From Okeania sp. KiyG1 (lineage in GTDB: Bacteria; Cyanobacteriota; Cyanobacteriia; Cyanobacteriales; Microcoleaceae): a stretch of 64,000 nt of DNA. The stretch covers positions 124,001 to 188,000 of the forward strand of contig NZ_BLZO01000085.1 of assembly GCF_014132355.1 (NCBI RefSeq), written 5' to 3'. Every line of letters starts with the position of its first letter. Position 1 is the stretch's first letter. Below, piece after piece: positions 37,909-47,517 of this stretch. The position numbers and the translations under genes are program-made. The notes under the pieces are model-generated. The model had not been told where the DNA came from, did no database searches, and saw nothing but the letters and a program-made list of their open reading frames with translations.

Positions 37909-39021
37909 TCAGTCGAACAAAATATAACCGGTCAATAAATAGTCACAACCAACAGCACGAATACTAACATTTTCTAACTCAATAGCTTCCGTCATATTAA
38001 TTAATCCTAAATCTCCCACAGGTGAAGGTGCTCCTTTCCCACCAATAATTTTAGGAGCAATAAAAGTCCATATTTTCTGCACCGCACCATCAGCGATCGC
38101 CCTTGCTGCCAAAGTCCCCCCGCATTCCCAAAGTACAGAAAGAAATCCGCGATTGTAGAGATTTTCCATCACCTTTGTCGGAGTCAATAATGAAACTTCT
38201 ACTACTTCAACCCCTTTTTGCCTCAAATATTGCTGAAATTCTCGATTAGACCCTACTTCTGTAAACACTAAAGTATTAGCTTCATCAACATCCCATAAAT
38301 TAGCCTCTGTAGGTAAATCTAGACTGCGACTCATCACCACCCGCAAAGGATTATCAGTTTGACTGCTGCGACTCGTCAAAAGTGGATTATCTCGACGCAC
38401 CGTATTACCTCCAACAATCACAGCATCACAAGCAACCCGTAACTTATGTACTTCACTCCGCGCTGCGGGTGATGTCACCCATGCACTATGACCTGTAGTA
38501 GTAGCAATTTTGCCATCAAGAGTCATAGCATATTTCAAAATTCCAAAAGGTTTTTGGTGGAGTATTCGGTGAATAAAAGCTTCATTGAGTTGACGACATT
38601 CAGCTTCTAACACTCCAACCACCACTTGAATACCAGCTTCTCGTAATTTGGCGATACCACTACCTGCAACTAAAGGGTTCGGATCGATCGTTCCAACCAC
38701 AACCTTTGCCACACCTGCTGCAATTAAAGCTTCCGTACAAGGTGGCGTGCGTCCATAATGATTACATGGTTCTAAAGTTACATAGACAGTAGCTCCTTTT
38801 GCCTTTTCACCTGCCTCCTTGAGAGCAAAAACTTCTGCATGAGGATGACCTGCGCCAGGATGAAACCCTTTTCCCACAATTTGGCCATTTTGAACGACCG
38901 CACAACCTACCATGGGATTAGGGGCAGTTTTACCTAAAGCACGTTGGGCCAGCTCTAGACAATAACCCATGATTACCTGGTCAAATTTTTGTTGATTTTC
39001 ACTTCGATCTAATTCTGACAT
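37909..39021 (-). CDS. ribD: Bifunctional riboflavin biosynthesis deaminase/reductase
   Basis: Catalyses the deamination of diaminohydroxyphosphoribosylaminopyrimidine and the reduction of its product in riboflavin synthesis. 370 residues from the chosen start. Deaminase domain: HAEVFALKE and TLEPCNHYGRTPPCTEALI carry the zinc ligands (His, two Cys) and catalytic Glu; then GTIDPNPLVAGSGI. Reductase domain: KYAMTLDGKIATTTGHSAWV, VGGNTVRRDNPLLTSR, and WECGGTLAARAI. The reading frame is open 34 codons further (to 39123), but that extension runs into a TAATAATTAATAAT repeat and carries no family sequence, so MSELDRSENQQ at 39021 was taken as start. No gene is close, and riboflavin genes are not clustered here. 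Confidence 0.95.
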   Translation of the reverse strand: MSELDRSENQQKFDQVIMGYCLELAQRALGKTAPNPMVGCAVVQNGQIVGKGFHPGAGHPHAEVFALKEAGEKAKGATVYVTLEPCNHYGRTPPCTEALIAAGVAKVVVGTIDPNPLVAGSGIAKLREAGIQVVVGVLEAECRQLNEAFIHRILHQKPFGILKYAMTLDGKIATTTGHSAWVTSPAARSEVHKLRVACDAVIVGGNTVRRDNPLLTSRSSQTDNPLRVVMSRSLDLPTEANLWDVDEANTLVFTEVGSNREFQQYLRQKGVEVVEVSLLTPTKVMENLYNRGFLSVLWECGGTLAARAIADGAVQKIWTFIAPKIIGGKGAPSPVGDLGLINMTEAIELENVSIRAVGCDYLLTGYILFD

Positions 39022-39121
39022 CTTCAAATTTTTAGCTTCAAAGTACAAATTAAATAGACTTCTTGCAAAAGTCAGGGAATGGAGTTGAAATCTCCTTTCC
39101 GTTCCGGAATGCTTCTTCAAC

Positions 39122-40421
39122 AATTAATAATTAATAATTAATAATTAATAATTATGGTTTGCTGAAAAAGTCTTTTAGTCGTGTTATGAGGCAGGAGAAA
39201 GGAGACAGGAGACAGGATAAATGGGAATTAGCGAGGAGGTATAAGTAAGAATTTTCCCTTGATTTTTCTGTTCAACTATGCGTCTAAAATACTAACTTTT
39301 TGAGCGTTTTAGACTGAAACAGGTGCACTTTTTAAAGGCCCCAAAAAGGCACTTGTTTTTATATGTCAACTAAGCATTTCCTGCGGAATGCTGCGCAAAC
39401 AGCTATTAGCTGTCAGCTAGCCTCCTGGGTCGGAACTGCGGACTTCAGCAACAAGACTCTTTCTTATGGGACAGTGTTTAAATTAAAATAGACTTTAAGA
39501 GCTAGGGAGCCAACTTTTGTAGTAAGACAATTAATAAAGCTTTTAGTTTTAGATAAAAGCTTTACTAATTTAGGCAGAATTTATACTTAACTATAAAAGC
39601 TGGCTGAAACAGTCTATATTCATTAAAACCTCATCATGATAGCTGATAGCTGACTGCTAATAGCTGAATGCTTACGATAGGATTGACTAATAATGAAAAT
39701 TTTTTCTTCTCTTGGTCGATTGGATATGACGAGGAGACCAGCTCTTGACAGAGCCGCTCCGAATTGCGCCATCCCACCCTACGGGAAGCTCCGCTTTTTC
39801 CGTTTGTCATGCTGCGCAAACATGTCGGCGACAGCCGTTAACGTAGTTATGCGAAGCAAAACGGCCGCTTGTTTCTTCTTTAAAGGAGAAGCATTTTACC
39901 TTAATTAGGGCTTGCTGAATAAATCTCAAAGCATTTACAGGTAAAGGTTTTAGACTTTTTAGGTCTAGAAATTGTACCTGATTTTCAGCCCTTCATGCTC
40001 AAAGAAAGAGCGTATTTTGGGCCAGAGTTGGGCAAAAAAATACTCCCGTACGGACGCCCTTATGCAACGTCCCTACCCTACTCCCCTACTCCCCTTTTCC
40101 CCTCCTGGGAGGGGAGGGGCGAGGGTGGGTCCCCTACTCCTTAAAAAAGACTTTTTCAGCAAACCTTAATTAGGGCTTGCGCTCATAAATCTAAAAGTCA
40201 GGATAGCTAAAGTAATGAAGCTTTTTATATTCAATTTATCTCCTAAGTTATTGGCTACTTTGGCATTAATTTACTGAAATTTTCTGCTGAAATTCAAGAA
40301 AATTTCTTCACATAAAATTGCCGAAACCATTTCCTGTTCCTCACAAATCGACCCGTCCCCGCGTCTGGTGCGTCCCCCTGTCCTACCCCCGCCAACCAAT
40401 TTTTTCAGCAGACCTTAATTA
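39122..40421. repeat. Block of nested A, C and D repeats
   Basis: In order: heptamer TAATAATTAATAATTAATAA, a family C left end (GGTTTGCTGAAAAAGTC), family D (39365-39420 and 39630-39670), a family A element with an unusual GC-rich core (39675-39905, containing CATGTCGGCGACAGCCG), then two family C elements sharing a border (39901-40172 and 40166-40421) with CAGCAAACCTTAATTAGGGC at the junction. No gene. Confidence 0.65.
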
Positions 40422-40509
40422 TTGCGTAAGGGAGGGTGTCTCAAAAAAAATCTGCTGATTGCTGTTTGCGCAGCATTCCCCAGGAAAAGCTGACTGCTGA
40501 AGTGCTTCT

Positions 40510-41091
40510 TTAACTATTTTTAAGACGCTCCATTAATGCTTCAAATCTAGACTTAGCTACTGCACTATTGTCTGTTAATTTTTCAGTATTATCATTCCTA
40601 TAATTATCTTGATAAAGCAAATCTTGATGTTCGCTAAAGCGAGTTACAGTACCTCGTAATCGAGTCGATAAAAATTTAGTAATTGCTCGATAAAATCTTA
40701 GAGAAAATAATACATCTTGCTCTAACTTTTCATTTAATTTTTGTTTAGGGATAGACAGAATTAAAGTATTTTCTATCGCCTTTACAGTAGCAGATGGTAA
40801 TCGACCATCTACAAAAGACATCTCTCCCAAAATTTCACCAGAAGTAATAATACCTATTTCTTGATTTCCCACACCAGCTACATAAGCTTTCATTGTGCCA
40901 TCAAGTACAATATAAAGAGCATCAATTGGTTGACCTTCATGGATTAATACAGTGTTAGTAGTAATTTTTTCCTTACTACCATTAGCAATCATCCAATCAA
41001 TGTCACCATTGCTTAATTCCCCTAAAATAGCTAACACTTTACTCATAGGATATTTGTTTAATAATACATATTTCTCAATAGACATCTCCAA
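40510..41091 (-). CDS. Cyclic-nucleotide-binding domain protein without DNA-binding domain
   Basis: 193 residues. One CNB domain (about residues 17-130): SGEILGEMSFVDGRLPSATVKA is the phosphate-binding cassette, with Glu but Pro-Ser-Ala where CRP has Arg-Ser-Ala, so nucleotide affinity is uncertain. The C-terminal half is helical (LSTRLRGTVTRFSEHQDLLY, then a charged tail); no helix-turn-helix. Three starts are possible: TTG at 41091, ATG at 41085, and MSKVLAILGEL at 41046; the first two lie in a family B repeat end (41079-41089) and I prefer the last. A regulator or sensor of unknown target. Confidence 0.7.
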   Translation of the reverse strand: MEMSIEKYVLLNKYPMSKVLAILGELSNGDIDWMIANGSKEKITTNTVLIHEGQPIDALYIVLDGTMKAYVAGVGNQEIGIITSGEILGEMSFVDGRLPSATVKAIENTLILSIPKQKLNEKLEQDVLFSLRFYRAITKFLSTRLRGTVTRFSEHQDLLYQDNYRNDNTEKLTDNSAVAKSRFEALMERLKNS

Positions 41092-41189
41092 AAATCAAAA
41101 ATAGAATCAATTCTTATCCATAAATTATCAATTATTTCCCCCTGTTGCCTGTTGCCTGTTGCCTGTTGCCTCTTTTCTGGAGATGTCTA
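41079..41189. repeat. Family B MITE overlapping the 5' end of the CNB gene
   Basis: TAGACATCTCC at 41079-41089 and its reverse complement GGAGATGTCTA at 41179-41189. The inside has the family's AATCAAAAATAGAATCAATT word and a GTTGCCTGTTGCCTGTTGCC run. Terminal arms of 11 bp are perfect. Confidence 0.75.
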
Positions 41190-41339
41190 ATGACTGAACT
41201 TAAATATTTAACTGGACATAATACATTAAACCTGAAACGGCGATTTATTCTTACTATACAGATTTTACCAATATTAATACCAATGATCGAAAATGATACT
41301 ATAAAAAGGAATTTGGAATTTTATGCCTACTAAGAGGCC

Positions 41340-42190
41340 GATCGTCATATTTCTTACCGAAATATTGTGGTTTAAAGCCTCCCCTTTTAAGGGGATAATA
41401 AATAAAAATTTTCCTGTTCGTCAATCCTCTTCTTTTCAAGGAGAGGTAATTCTTAATTCTAAATTATTAATTCTTAATTCTAAATTCTTGAACTCATCTC
41501 TATCATTCATTTTTCTTCTTTTTTCTCCCTTACCTTTTTACGAAATTGTTTAAGCCAACAATTAGTACTAAATAACTACTAGGAAAACTTTTTTGCCTTT
41601 ACCACGCTCCAGTAGAATGCCACCACCATTCCTATTCATTAATGGATAATGGATAATGGATAATGGATAATTACCGAAAAATTGTGGTATAAAGCCTCCC
41701 CTTTTAAGGGGATAAAAAGAAAAAATTCTTTTGAGTCAATCCTATCCGTTTTAAAGGAGAGTTCATTAATTGATAATTGATAATGGATAATGGATAATTA
41801 CCTCGGGTTTTAACCGTTACGGAATTGAATATAAGGAAATATTATTTCTTTATTTCCCCGATCAAGGTGAGGCTTCAAGGCGCGAATTATTTAATTATTA
41901 ATTATTAATAATTCGGTAATTCTAAATTCTTAATTCTTGAACTCTGGTTAAAACCGTCCTCGATTGAATATAAGGAAATATTATTTCTTCTCTTGGTCTC
42001 ATGGATATGGCGCAGGTTTCGGAGCCATCCCACCCTACGGAAAGCTCCGAAGATAGAACTCCGTTCCGCTGTCGCGAACGACCGCTTTTTTACCCTTTTA
42101 GAGCGACAGCTCGCGGCGTAGCCAAGAGGAGGCTTTTAACCTGAATTATTTAATTAATAATTGTTAATTATTAATTATTCGGTAATTTTG
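41340..42190. repeat. Three or four family A elements in a row before purF
   Basis: 41342-41490 (CTTACCGAAATATTGTGG ... AATTCTAAATTC), 41642-41770 (GATAATGGATAATTACCGAA ... GGAGAGTTCATTAATTG), 41763-41930 (CCTCGGGTTTTAACCG ... TTCGGTAATTC) and 41937-42186 (CCTCGATTGAATATAAGG ... TTATTCGGTAATT, with GC-rich core CAGCTCGCGGCGTAGCC). They abut each other, which suggests insertion next to or into existing copies. 42190-42392 is the purF leader with no visible feature except AT-rich DNA. Confidence 0.6.
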
Positions 42191-42392
42191 TAAATCGAAG
42201 GGCTTGATAAATTATTGATCGCCCTGATGAGCTTAATATTTTAGATATTTAGTTTACAATACTTCACGAAGTTAGTTACTATAGTTTAAGATGAGGTTAA
42301 CTTTTTCCTAGTCTATCCATAGACCAGATAATTTACCACTTTGAAAAGAGTTATAAAAACTAATAATCCTGATAAGGAGTTAAAATATAACC

Positions 42393-43883
42393 ATGACTTA
42401 CAATTACCCTTCAACTACTGAGAAAAATTTAGAAAATTATCTTGAGATAGATAAACCAGATAAACCAGAAGAAGCTTGTGGTGTTTTCGGAATTTACGCC
42501 CCAGAAGAAGATGTAACTAAACTCACCTATTTTGGCTTATATGCATTACAGCATCGAGGTCAAGAGTCTGCAGGAATTGCTACTTTTCAAGACAATAAAG
42601 TTTACATACATAAAGGAATGGGGCTAGTATCTCAAGTATTTAATGAGTCCATCTTACAGCAGTTGCCTGGTAATATAGGAATTGGTCATACTCGTTATTC
42701 CACTACAGGATCTAGCCAGATTATTAATGCTCAACCTGCTCTTGTTGAGACTCCTCTTGGACCTTTGGCGATAGCACATAATGGCAATCTTGTCAATACA
42801 CAAGCATTAAAAAAAGAACTAATCAACCGTGGATGTAACTTTAAAAGCACCACAGATTCAGAAATGATTGCATTAGCGATCGCCACAGAAGTTAAAACTG
42901 GTAAAAGCTGGCTAGAAGCTGCTATTAGTGCTTTTCATTTATGTAAAGGAGCTTTCAGTTTAACAATTGGTACTCCAGAAGGTCTGATGGGAGTACGCGA
43001 CCCCCACGGTATACGGCCCCTCGTGATTGGTACTTTAGAAGATACCAACCCAAAAAGATATGTCCTCGCCTCAGAAACCTGTGCTTTAGATATTATTGGA
43101 GCAGAATATCTCCGAGATGTTGAACCTGGAGAATTAGTTTGGATTACAGAAGAAGGTATGGCTTCGTTCCACTGGAATCAGAAACCACAAAGGAAGCTAT
43201 GTATTTTTGAAATGATTTATTTTGCCCGTCCTGACAGCTTGATGGAAGGTGGTAGTTTATACAGCTACAGACTAAAAATAGGACGCCAGTTAGCAAGAGA
43301 ATCTTTAGTAGAGGCAGATATGGTAATAGGCGTTCCTGATTCTGGTATTCCAGCAGCCATAGGTTTTTCTCAAGAATCAGGCATTCCCTATGCTGAAGGA
43401 TTAATCAAAAATCGCTACGTTGGTCGTACCTTTATTCAACCAACTCAACATATGAGAGAATCAGGTATCCGAATGAAACTTAACCCTCTTAGAGATGTAT
43501 TAGAAGGTAAGCGATTGATTATAGTTGATGATTCCATTGTGCGTGGCAACACCAGTAAAAAAATCGTTAAAGCTTTGCGAGATTCTGGCGCAACAGAAGT
43601 TCACATGAGAATTTCTTCTCCACCAGTAACTCATCCCTGTTTTTATGGCATTGATACAGATAACCAGGAGCAATTAATTGGAGCCACAAAATCAGTTGCA
43701 GAAATTGCCAAACAAATAGGTGTTGACTCTCTAGCATACTTGAGTTGGGAGGGGATGTTAAGAACAACGGATGAAGATCCTAAGACTTTTTGTTCTGCCT
43801 GTTTTACTGGTGACTATCCTATTCCTTTACCAGAAAAATTGAAGCGTTCAAAATTAATGCTAGAAAATCCAGTTCAAGTTTAA
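42393..43883 (+). CDS. purF: Amidophosphoribosyltransferase
   Basis: First committed step of purine synthesis: PRPP plus glutamine to phosphoribosylamine. 496 residues. Cys29 (ACGVFGIYAPEED) is the N-terminal nucleophile after a 28-residue propeptide, as in the B. subtilis-type enzyme; LQHRGQESAGI, HTRYSTTG and HNGNLVN are the glutaminase motifs. The PRPP loop LIIVDDSIVRGNTSKK is near residue 377. Late cysteines (CSACFTGDYP) agree with a [4Fe-4S]-binding PurF. AAGGAG at 42374-42379 precedes the ATG. The stop codon TAA (43881-43883) is the first three bases of the target duplication of the downstream IS. Confidence 0.95.
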   Translation: MTYNYPSTTEKNLENYLEIDKPDKPEEACGVFGIYAPEEDVTKLTYFGLYALQHRGQESAGIATFQDNKVYIHKGMGLVSQVFNESILQQLPGNIGIGHTRYSTTGSSQIINAQPALVETPLGPLAIAHNGNLVNTQALKKELINRGCNFKSTTDSEMIALAIATEVKTGKSWLEAAISAFHLCKGAFSLTIGTPEGLMGVRDPHGIRPLVIGTLEDTNPKRYVLASETCALDIIGAEYLRDVEPGELVWITEEGMASFHWNQKPQRKLCIFEMIYFARPDSLMEGGSLYSYRLKIGRQLARESLVEADMVIGVPDSGIPAAIGFSQESGIPYAEGLIKNRYVGRTFIQPTQHMRESGIRMKLNPLRDVLEGKRLIIVDDSIVRGNTSKKIVKALRDSGATEVHMRISSPPVTHPCFYGIDTDNQEQLIGATKSVAEIAKQIGVDSLAYLSWEGMLRTTDEDPKTFCSACFTGDYPIPLPEKLKRSKLMLENPVQV

Positions 43884-43888
43884 ATAGT
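43881..43888. repeat. 8-bp target duplication, left copy
   Basis: TAAATAGT; the matching right copy is at 46070-46077. The first three bases are the purF stop codon, so the gene keeps its stop after insertion. Confidence 0.85.
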
Positions 43889-43992
43889 TTGGACTTTGGA
43901 CAAAAAAAAGTAGTTAGCGTAATAGTTACACTAACTACCAAAATTAAGGTTTAAAGACCGAATTCATACTGGAATTATCTTTGTTTTTGACA

Positions 43993-44420
43993 TTATTTAT
44001 CATCCCGAAGATCATAGGATGGGTCTGGTTCAATTTCTCCACCAAAACAAATATCTAAATAACTTTCTTGAAGGGAATGAACAACTCTCTCCAACTCATC
44101 AATAAGATTCCTTCGACTCATTTTTTCAACTGCATCAATATGAGCTTCACTACCCGCTTTGCCTAAATATTTATATTTAGTTTTTTCTGACTATCAGTAG
44201 CCATAGGAAAAATCGGTGAAGCAGATTGTAATTTATAATAATAGTAAAGTTTCTGATTTCTATTGACTTGATAACGGATGATATGAACTTCACGAGGAAT
44301 CACCTCTCCTTCTCGTTCAATTTTCTTAATTTTCTGCTTCATCTGACGGATTAAACCCTGAATTTGTTTCCCTCTAATGGCTGCAGGTTGAGTGGTTTGC
44401 TTGGATTTCGGTGTAGACAT
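43993..44420 (-). pseudogene. IS passenger gene, split by a -1 shift
   Basis: The first 85 codons (44163-44420) read MSTPKSKQTTQPAAIRG ... KLYYYYKLQSASPIFPMATD. After a run of six A (coding strand, 44181-44186) the frame stops, but in the -1 frame the reading continues as KYLGKAGSEAHIDAVEKMSR and LERVVHSLQESYLDICFGG to a stop at 43993. This is the layout of DUF6788-like small proteins that end in a KYLGK-like motif (family from memory). One A more would restore the gene. Lies divergent from the transposase inside the IS; may be an accessory protein. Confidence 0.65.
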
Positions 44421-44496
44421 GAGACTGAATAGTTAAGAAAGGATTTATGTTGGCGTAAAATATACACTAACATTCAGAGGTGTATTATTCACAACC

Positions 44497-45942
44497 ATGG
44501 AAAATCAAGAAAACAGTCAATCAATCAAGGAGTTCTTATCCTGGAGGCAAAACCTTTATCATGGAGTTAATGCAAGAATTGAAACTATTATAGAATTAGT
44601 AGATGCCCTTTCATCAAACTCCATCGCAAGTTCGGTAGTAGAATTGTCTGAACATCCTTTATTTCGACGAAATTATAACAGTTTATATAAAGGAATTCAA
44701 GAATTTTTACCTGATAAAAATGATGATAATTACTCACAACAAGTTAATTACTTATTAGAGGCTGCGTCTCAAACAATTCCTACTCCAGTTTCCCGACATT
44801 TTCATTTATTTGGAATTGATACAACTCCTTGTCCACGTCCTTTTTCAGCTACATTGGCCGACAAAACTTTTATCAATTATCCCAATCCAATTAAAGGAAA
44901 TAAACCCATTAGTATTGGCCATTATTATTCAGTTATATGCGCTTTACCAGAGAGAATAGCAACAGGTAATGTACCTTGGGCTGTTCCCTTATTAGGAGAA
45001 AGGGTTCCCTCGTCAGAAAAGGCTACTAACATTGGTAATAAACAACTGGAAAAAATCTTTAAAACTGCTTCTTTCTCTGGAGAGAAGTTATCAGTTTTAG
45101 TTGCTGACAGTTTCTACAGCCAAAGAAATTTTATTGGAGAACAAGTCAAGCATAAAAACTTAATTACCGTGACACGAGTGAGAAGCAATCGAGTCTTTTA
45201 CCGTCAATTTATCAGGAAAGAACACCAAGCAATTACTTCAGGACATCCCCGTTGGTATGGAGATAAATTTGACCTGAAAGATGAGAATACTTGGCATGAA
45301 CCTACGGAGGTTAGTCAATCCATTTTTACTACTAGAAAAGGTCGTCAATTGACAGTAACAATTTCGGGTTGGAACCAGATGTTAATGAAAGGAACTCAGA
45401 ACTATAAAATGAATCGTTATCCTTTTACTTTACTACAAATTAATATTACTGATGAAGTAGGTAATCAGATTGGGAAACCGATGTGGTTAATTGTTATTGG
45501 TTCTCGACGTCAAGAGTTAAGTTTGATTGATTGCTATGAATCTTATCGGCAACGTTATGACATAGAACATCTGTTCCGATTTGGTAAACAAAGATTATTA
45601 ATGACAGCTTATTCAACCCCTGATGTTGAACATGAAGAAAATTGGTTCAAATTAACATTAATTGCTTATGTTAATTTATGGGCTGCTAGGAATTTAGCCA
45701 TTGTTTTACCCCGTCCTTGGGAACATTATTTGAAGACTAATAAATCAGTTAAAATCACTCCCAGTTTAGTTCAAAGAGATTTTTATCGAATAATTTCGAC
45801 TTTGGGTACAATGACGACATCTCCTAAACGTCGAGGTTATTCTACCGGACGGATTAAAGGATATAAAACAACACCACGAACTCGTCATCAAGTTATCATC
45901 AAAGGCAAAAAAAAATCCAAAAAACAACGAAAAGTTTCTTAG
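44497..45942 (+). CDS. DDE transposase with YREK motif
   Basis: 481 residues. Catalytic Asp candidates FGIDTTPC (about residue 109) and VLVADSFYSQRNF (about residue 206); the C-terminal signature YRQRYDIEHLFRFGK reads Y-x2-R-x3-E-x6-K, the IS4-type YREK box, which supplies the catalytic Glu. The last 30 residues are very basic (RHQVIIKGKKKSKKQRKV). The frame is intact. It begins 608 bases inside the left terminal repeat, divergent from the small passenger gene. Confidence 0.9.
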   Translation: MENQENSQSIKEFLSWRQNLYHGVNARIETIIELVDALSSNSIASSVVELSEHPLFRRNYNSLYKGIQEFLPDKNDDNYSQQVNYLLEAASQTIPTPVSRHFHLFGIDTTPCPRPFSATLADKTFINYPNPIKGNKPISIGHYYSVICALPERIATGNVPWAVPLLGERVPSSEKATNIGNKQLEKIFKTASFSGEKLSVLVADSFYSQRNFIGEQVKHKNLITVTRVRSNRVFYRQFIRKEHQAITSGHPRWYGDKFDLKDENTWHEPTEVSQSIFTTRKGRQLTVTISGWNQMLMKGTQNYKMNRYPFTLLQINITDEVGNQIGKPMWLIVIGSRRQELSLIDCYESYRQRYDIEHLFRFGKQRLLMTAYSTPDVEHEENWFKLTLIAYVNLWAARNLAIVLPRPWEHYLKTNKSVKITPSLVQRDFYRIISTLGTMTTSPKRRGYSTGRIKGYKTTPRTRHQVIIKGKKKSKKQRKVS

Positions 45943-46077
45943 TAGTGGGCGACAACTCTTAATTATTGCCATTTTTCAGTGATTAAATTCACTGGAGACA
46001 GAGAAATATTTCTCTAATATAGTTAGCGTAAATATTACGCTAACTGTTTTCTTTTTGTCCAAAGTCCAATAAATAGT

Positions 46078-47059
46078 ATTATGTCTGGTTAATTAGGGTT
46101 TGCTGAAAAAGTCCTATGAGCGAGGTTAGGAGTCAGGTTAACGAAGTCAGAAGTGGCCATTCGCCCCTACATAAGTCATTTTTGTAACGGGGATTTGAGC
46201 TTCGCTCCAAAAATATTGCGCCTTAAGAGCTGATTTATAAAGTAAATATTAATAAGAGGATAAATGCTTTACAGTGTAAGGGTTCGACACTATCTAAGCC
46301 CCCAGGGCATAATTTTCCGCAAACCCATAGTAGAAAGGTGTTTCAACTCAGTTTACAAATCAGCTCTAAAAGGCGGGGTTGCGTTACCCTTATGATTTTG
46401 ATAAATGGGAATTATAGAGGAGGTAGTCGGATATATTTGTCCCTAGATTTTTCCGCCCTTATCTGCTGAAAAAAAACTACACCTCTTTTCAGATTATGCA
46501 GTGGTTTTTTCAATCCAAAGTAATATTTATATCATGTTCGGATAATCAGTTATGTCATGTCCGGTAGCATCGGTATTATATAGCAAAGGTAAGGAAGAAG
46601 GAAGAGGGAAGAGGGAAGAGGGAAGAGGGAAGAGGGAAGAAGAGGGAGGAAGGCTACCCTCGCAAGAAAAAAATGCTAAATTTCCTGTAGATATTCACCC
46701 TTGGGTTTACACAAACGATTACGTTCGGACATGATTTTATAAATAAAATTTAAGGACTGACAGTACCTACAGTACCAAAGAAATACTGAAATTATCTTTA
46801 CTTTTCTCCAATATTTAATAAGCATTCCTCCTTTATTCCCTCCTGACATCTGACTCCTCACAACAGTTATTTATAAGTATTCAACCGAAGATGATATAGC
46901 GTTTCTCAAAAAGCGTGAGATGCAGTTGTTTTTCTTTTTTTCTATCCCCTGTTTCTCGAATTACTACTCCCTACTCCCTACTCCCTACTCCCTACTCCCT
47001 ACTCCCTAAAACAAACGATTTTTTTACCTCACCAATATGAAAATTGCTATATTACTTGC
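46078..47059. other. Gene-free stretch with repeats
   Basis: Family C end at 46090 (AATTAGGGTTTGCTGAAAAAG), a purine tract GAGGGAAGAGGGAAGAGGGA (46601-46650), an inverted pair around TCATGTCCG (46555) and CGGACATGA (46726), and a CTACTCCCTACTCCCTACTC run at 46964-47008. The word CATTCGCCCCTACATAAG at 46159 is a half of the palindrome in tnpB. No gene. Confidence 0.5.
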
Positions 47060-47326
47060 TCATATTATCAATTCTTTTTTATATTCATCCTTATTTTCTG
47101 TTTTAAATAAATCATTCATTAGCCAATCTAATAACCCCATTTCATCATCATCAACATCATAATCGTCTTTACCAAAAATTGTCAGGAAATACCTTAAACT
47201 CTTATTTTCAAGATTATCATAAACTTCTTTTCTGACTTCACTATCAGAAATATTATCGTCTTTATTAGCCTCCTTGGCTTGCTTGATTAACTCTTGAAAT
47301 TTTTCTCTATCTTCTTGATTACTCAT
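47060..47326 (-). CDS. Small acidic protein, unknown
   Basis: 88 residues, very acidic and Lys-rich at once (DREKFQELIKQAKEANKDDN ... DDYDVDDDEMGLLDWLMNDLF). A GGAGGA Shine-Dalgarno seven bases before the ATG supports the start and coding status. Predicted helical with an amphipathic C-terminal helix; no family recognised. Confidence 0.6.
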   Translation of the reverse strand: MSNQEDREKFQELIKQAKEANKDDNISDSEVRKEVYDNLENKSLRYFLTIFGKDDYDVDDDEMGLLDWLMNDLFKTENKDEYKKELII

Positions 47327-47517
47327 ATTTTTCCTCCATTTTTATGTTAATTATAGACTTGAAGTTTAACCTTTCTAATCAATGCCTTACTAAATTATTT
47401 CATACAACTTTTACAGTTTTATACTTTTGATAATTTCTTAATACTAACGATTATTTCACATAACCTAGGTATGAAACTATTTGTAAAATATTTGAAAGTT
47501 AAATATGATAACAAATA

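Larger units (their letters stand above)
43889..46069. mobile_element. Complete insertion sequence with YREK transposase and passenger gene
   Basis: 2181 bp. Terminal inverted repeats begin TTGGACTTTGGACAAAAA on both sides and extend to about 48 bp with a few differences; each end carries a subterminal hairpin (right: AGTTAGCGTAA-ATA-TTACGCTAACT, 46021-46045). Flanked by the direct repeat TAAATAGT at 43881-43888 and 46070-46077 (8-bp target duplication). Encodes a transposase (44497-45942, plus) and a divergent small gene (43993-44420, minus). IS4/IS701-like by the transposase. Confidence 0.9.

Noticed and set aside
39022-39123. N-terminal extension of RibD
   Set aside because: It runs into repeat sequence and does not match the family; the start at 39021 fits better.
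39693-40169. Plus-strand ORFs in the repeat block after ribD
   Set aside because: They translate family A and C repeat sequence and have different, unrelated frames in each copy.
46552-46734. ORF of 60 codons with KEEGRGKREEGRGKREE
   Set aside because: It is a translation of the GAGGGAAGAGGGAAG purine tract.
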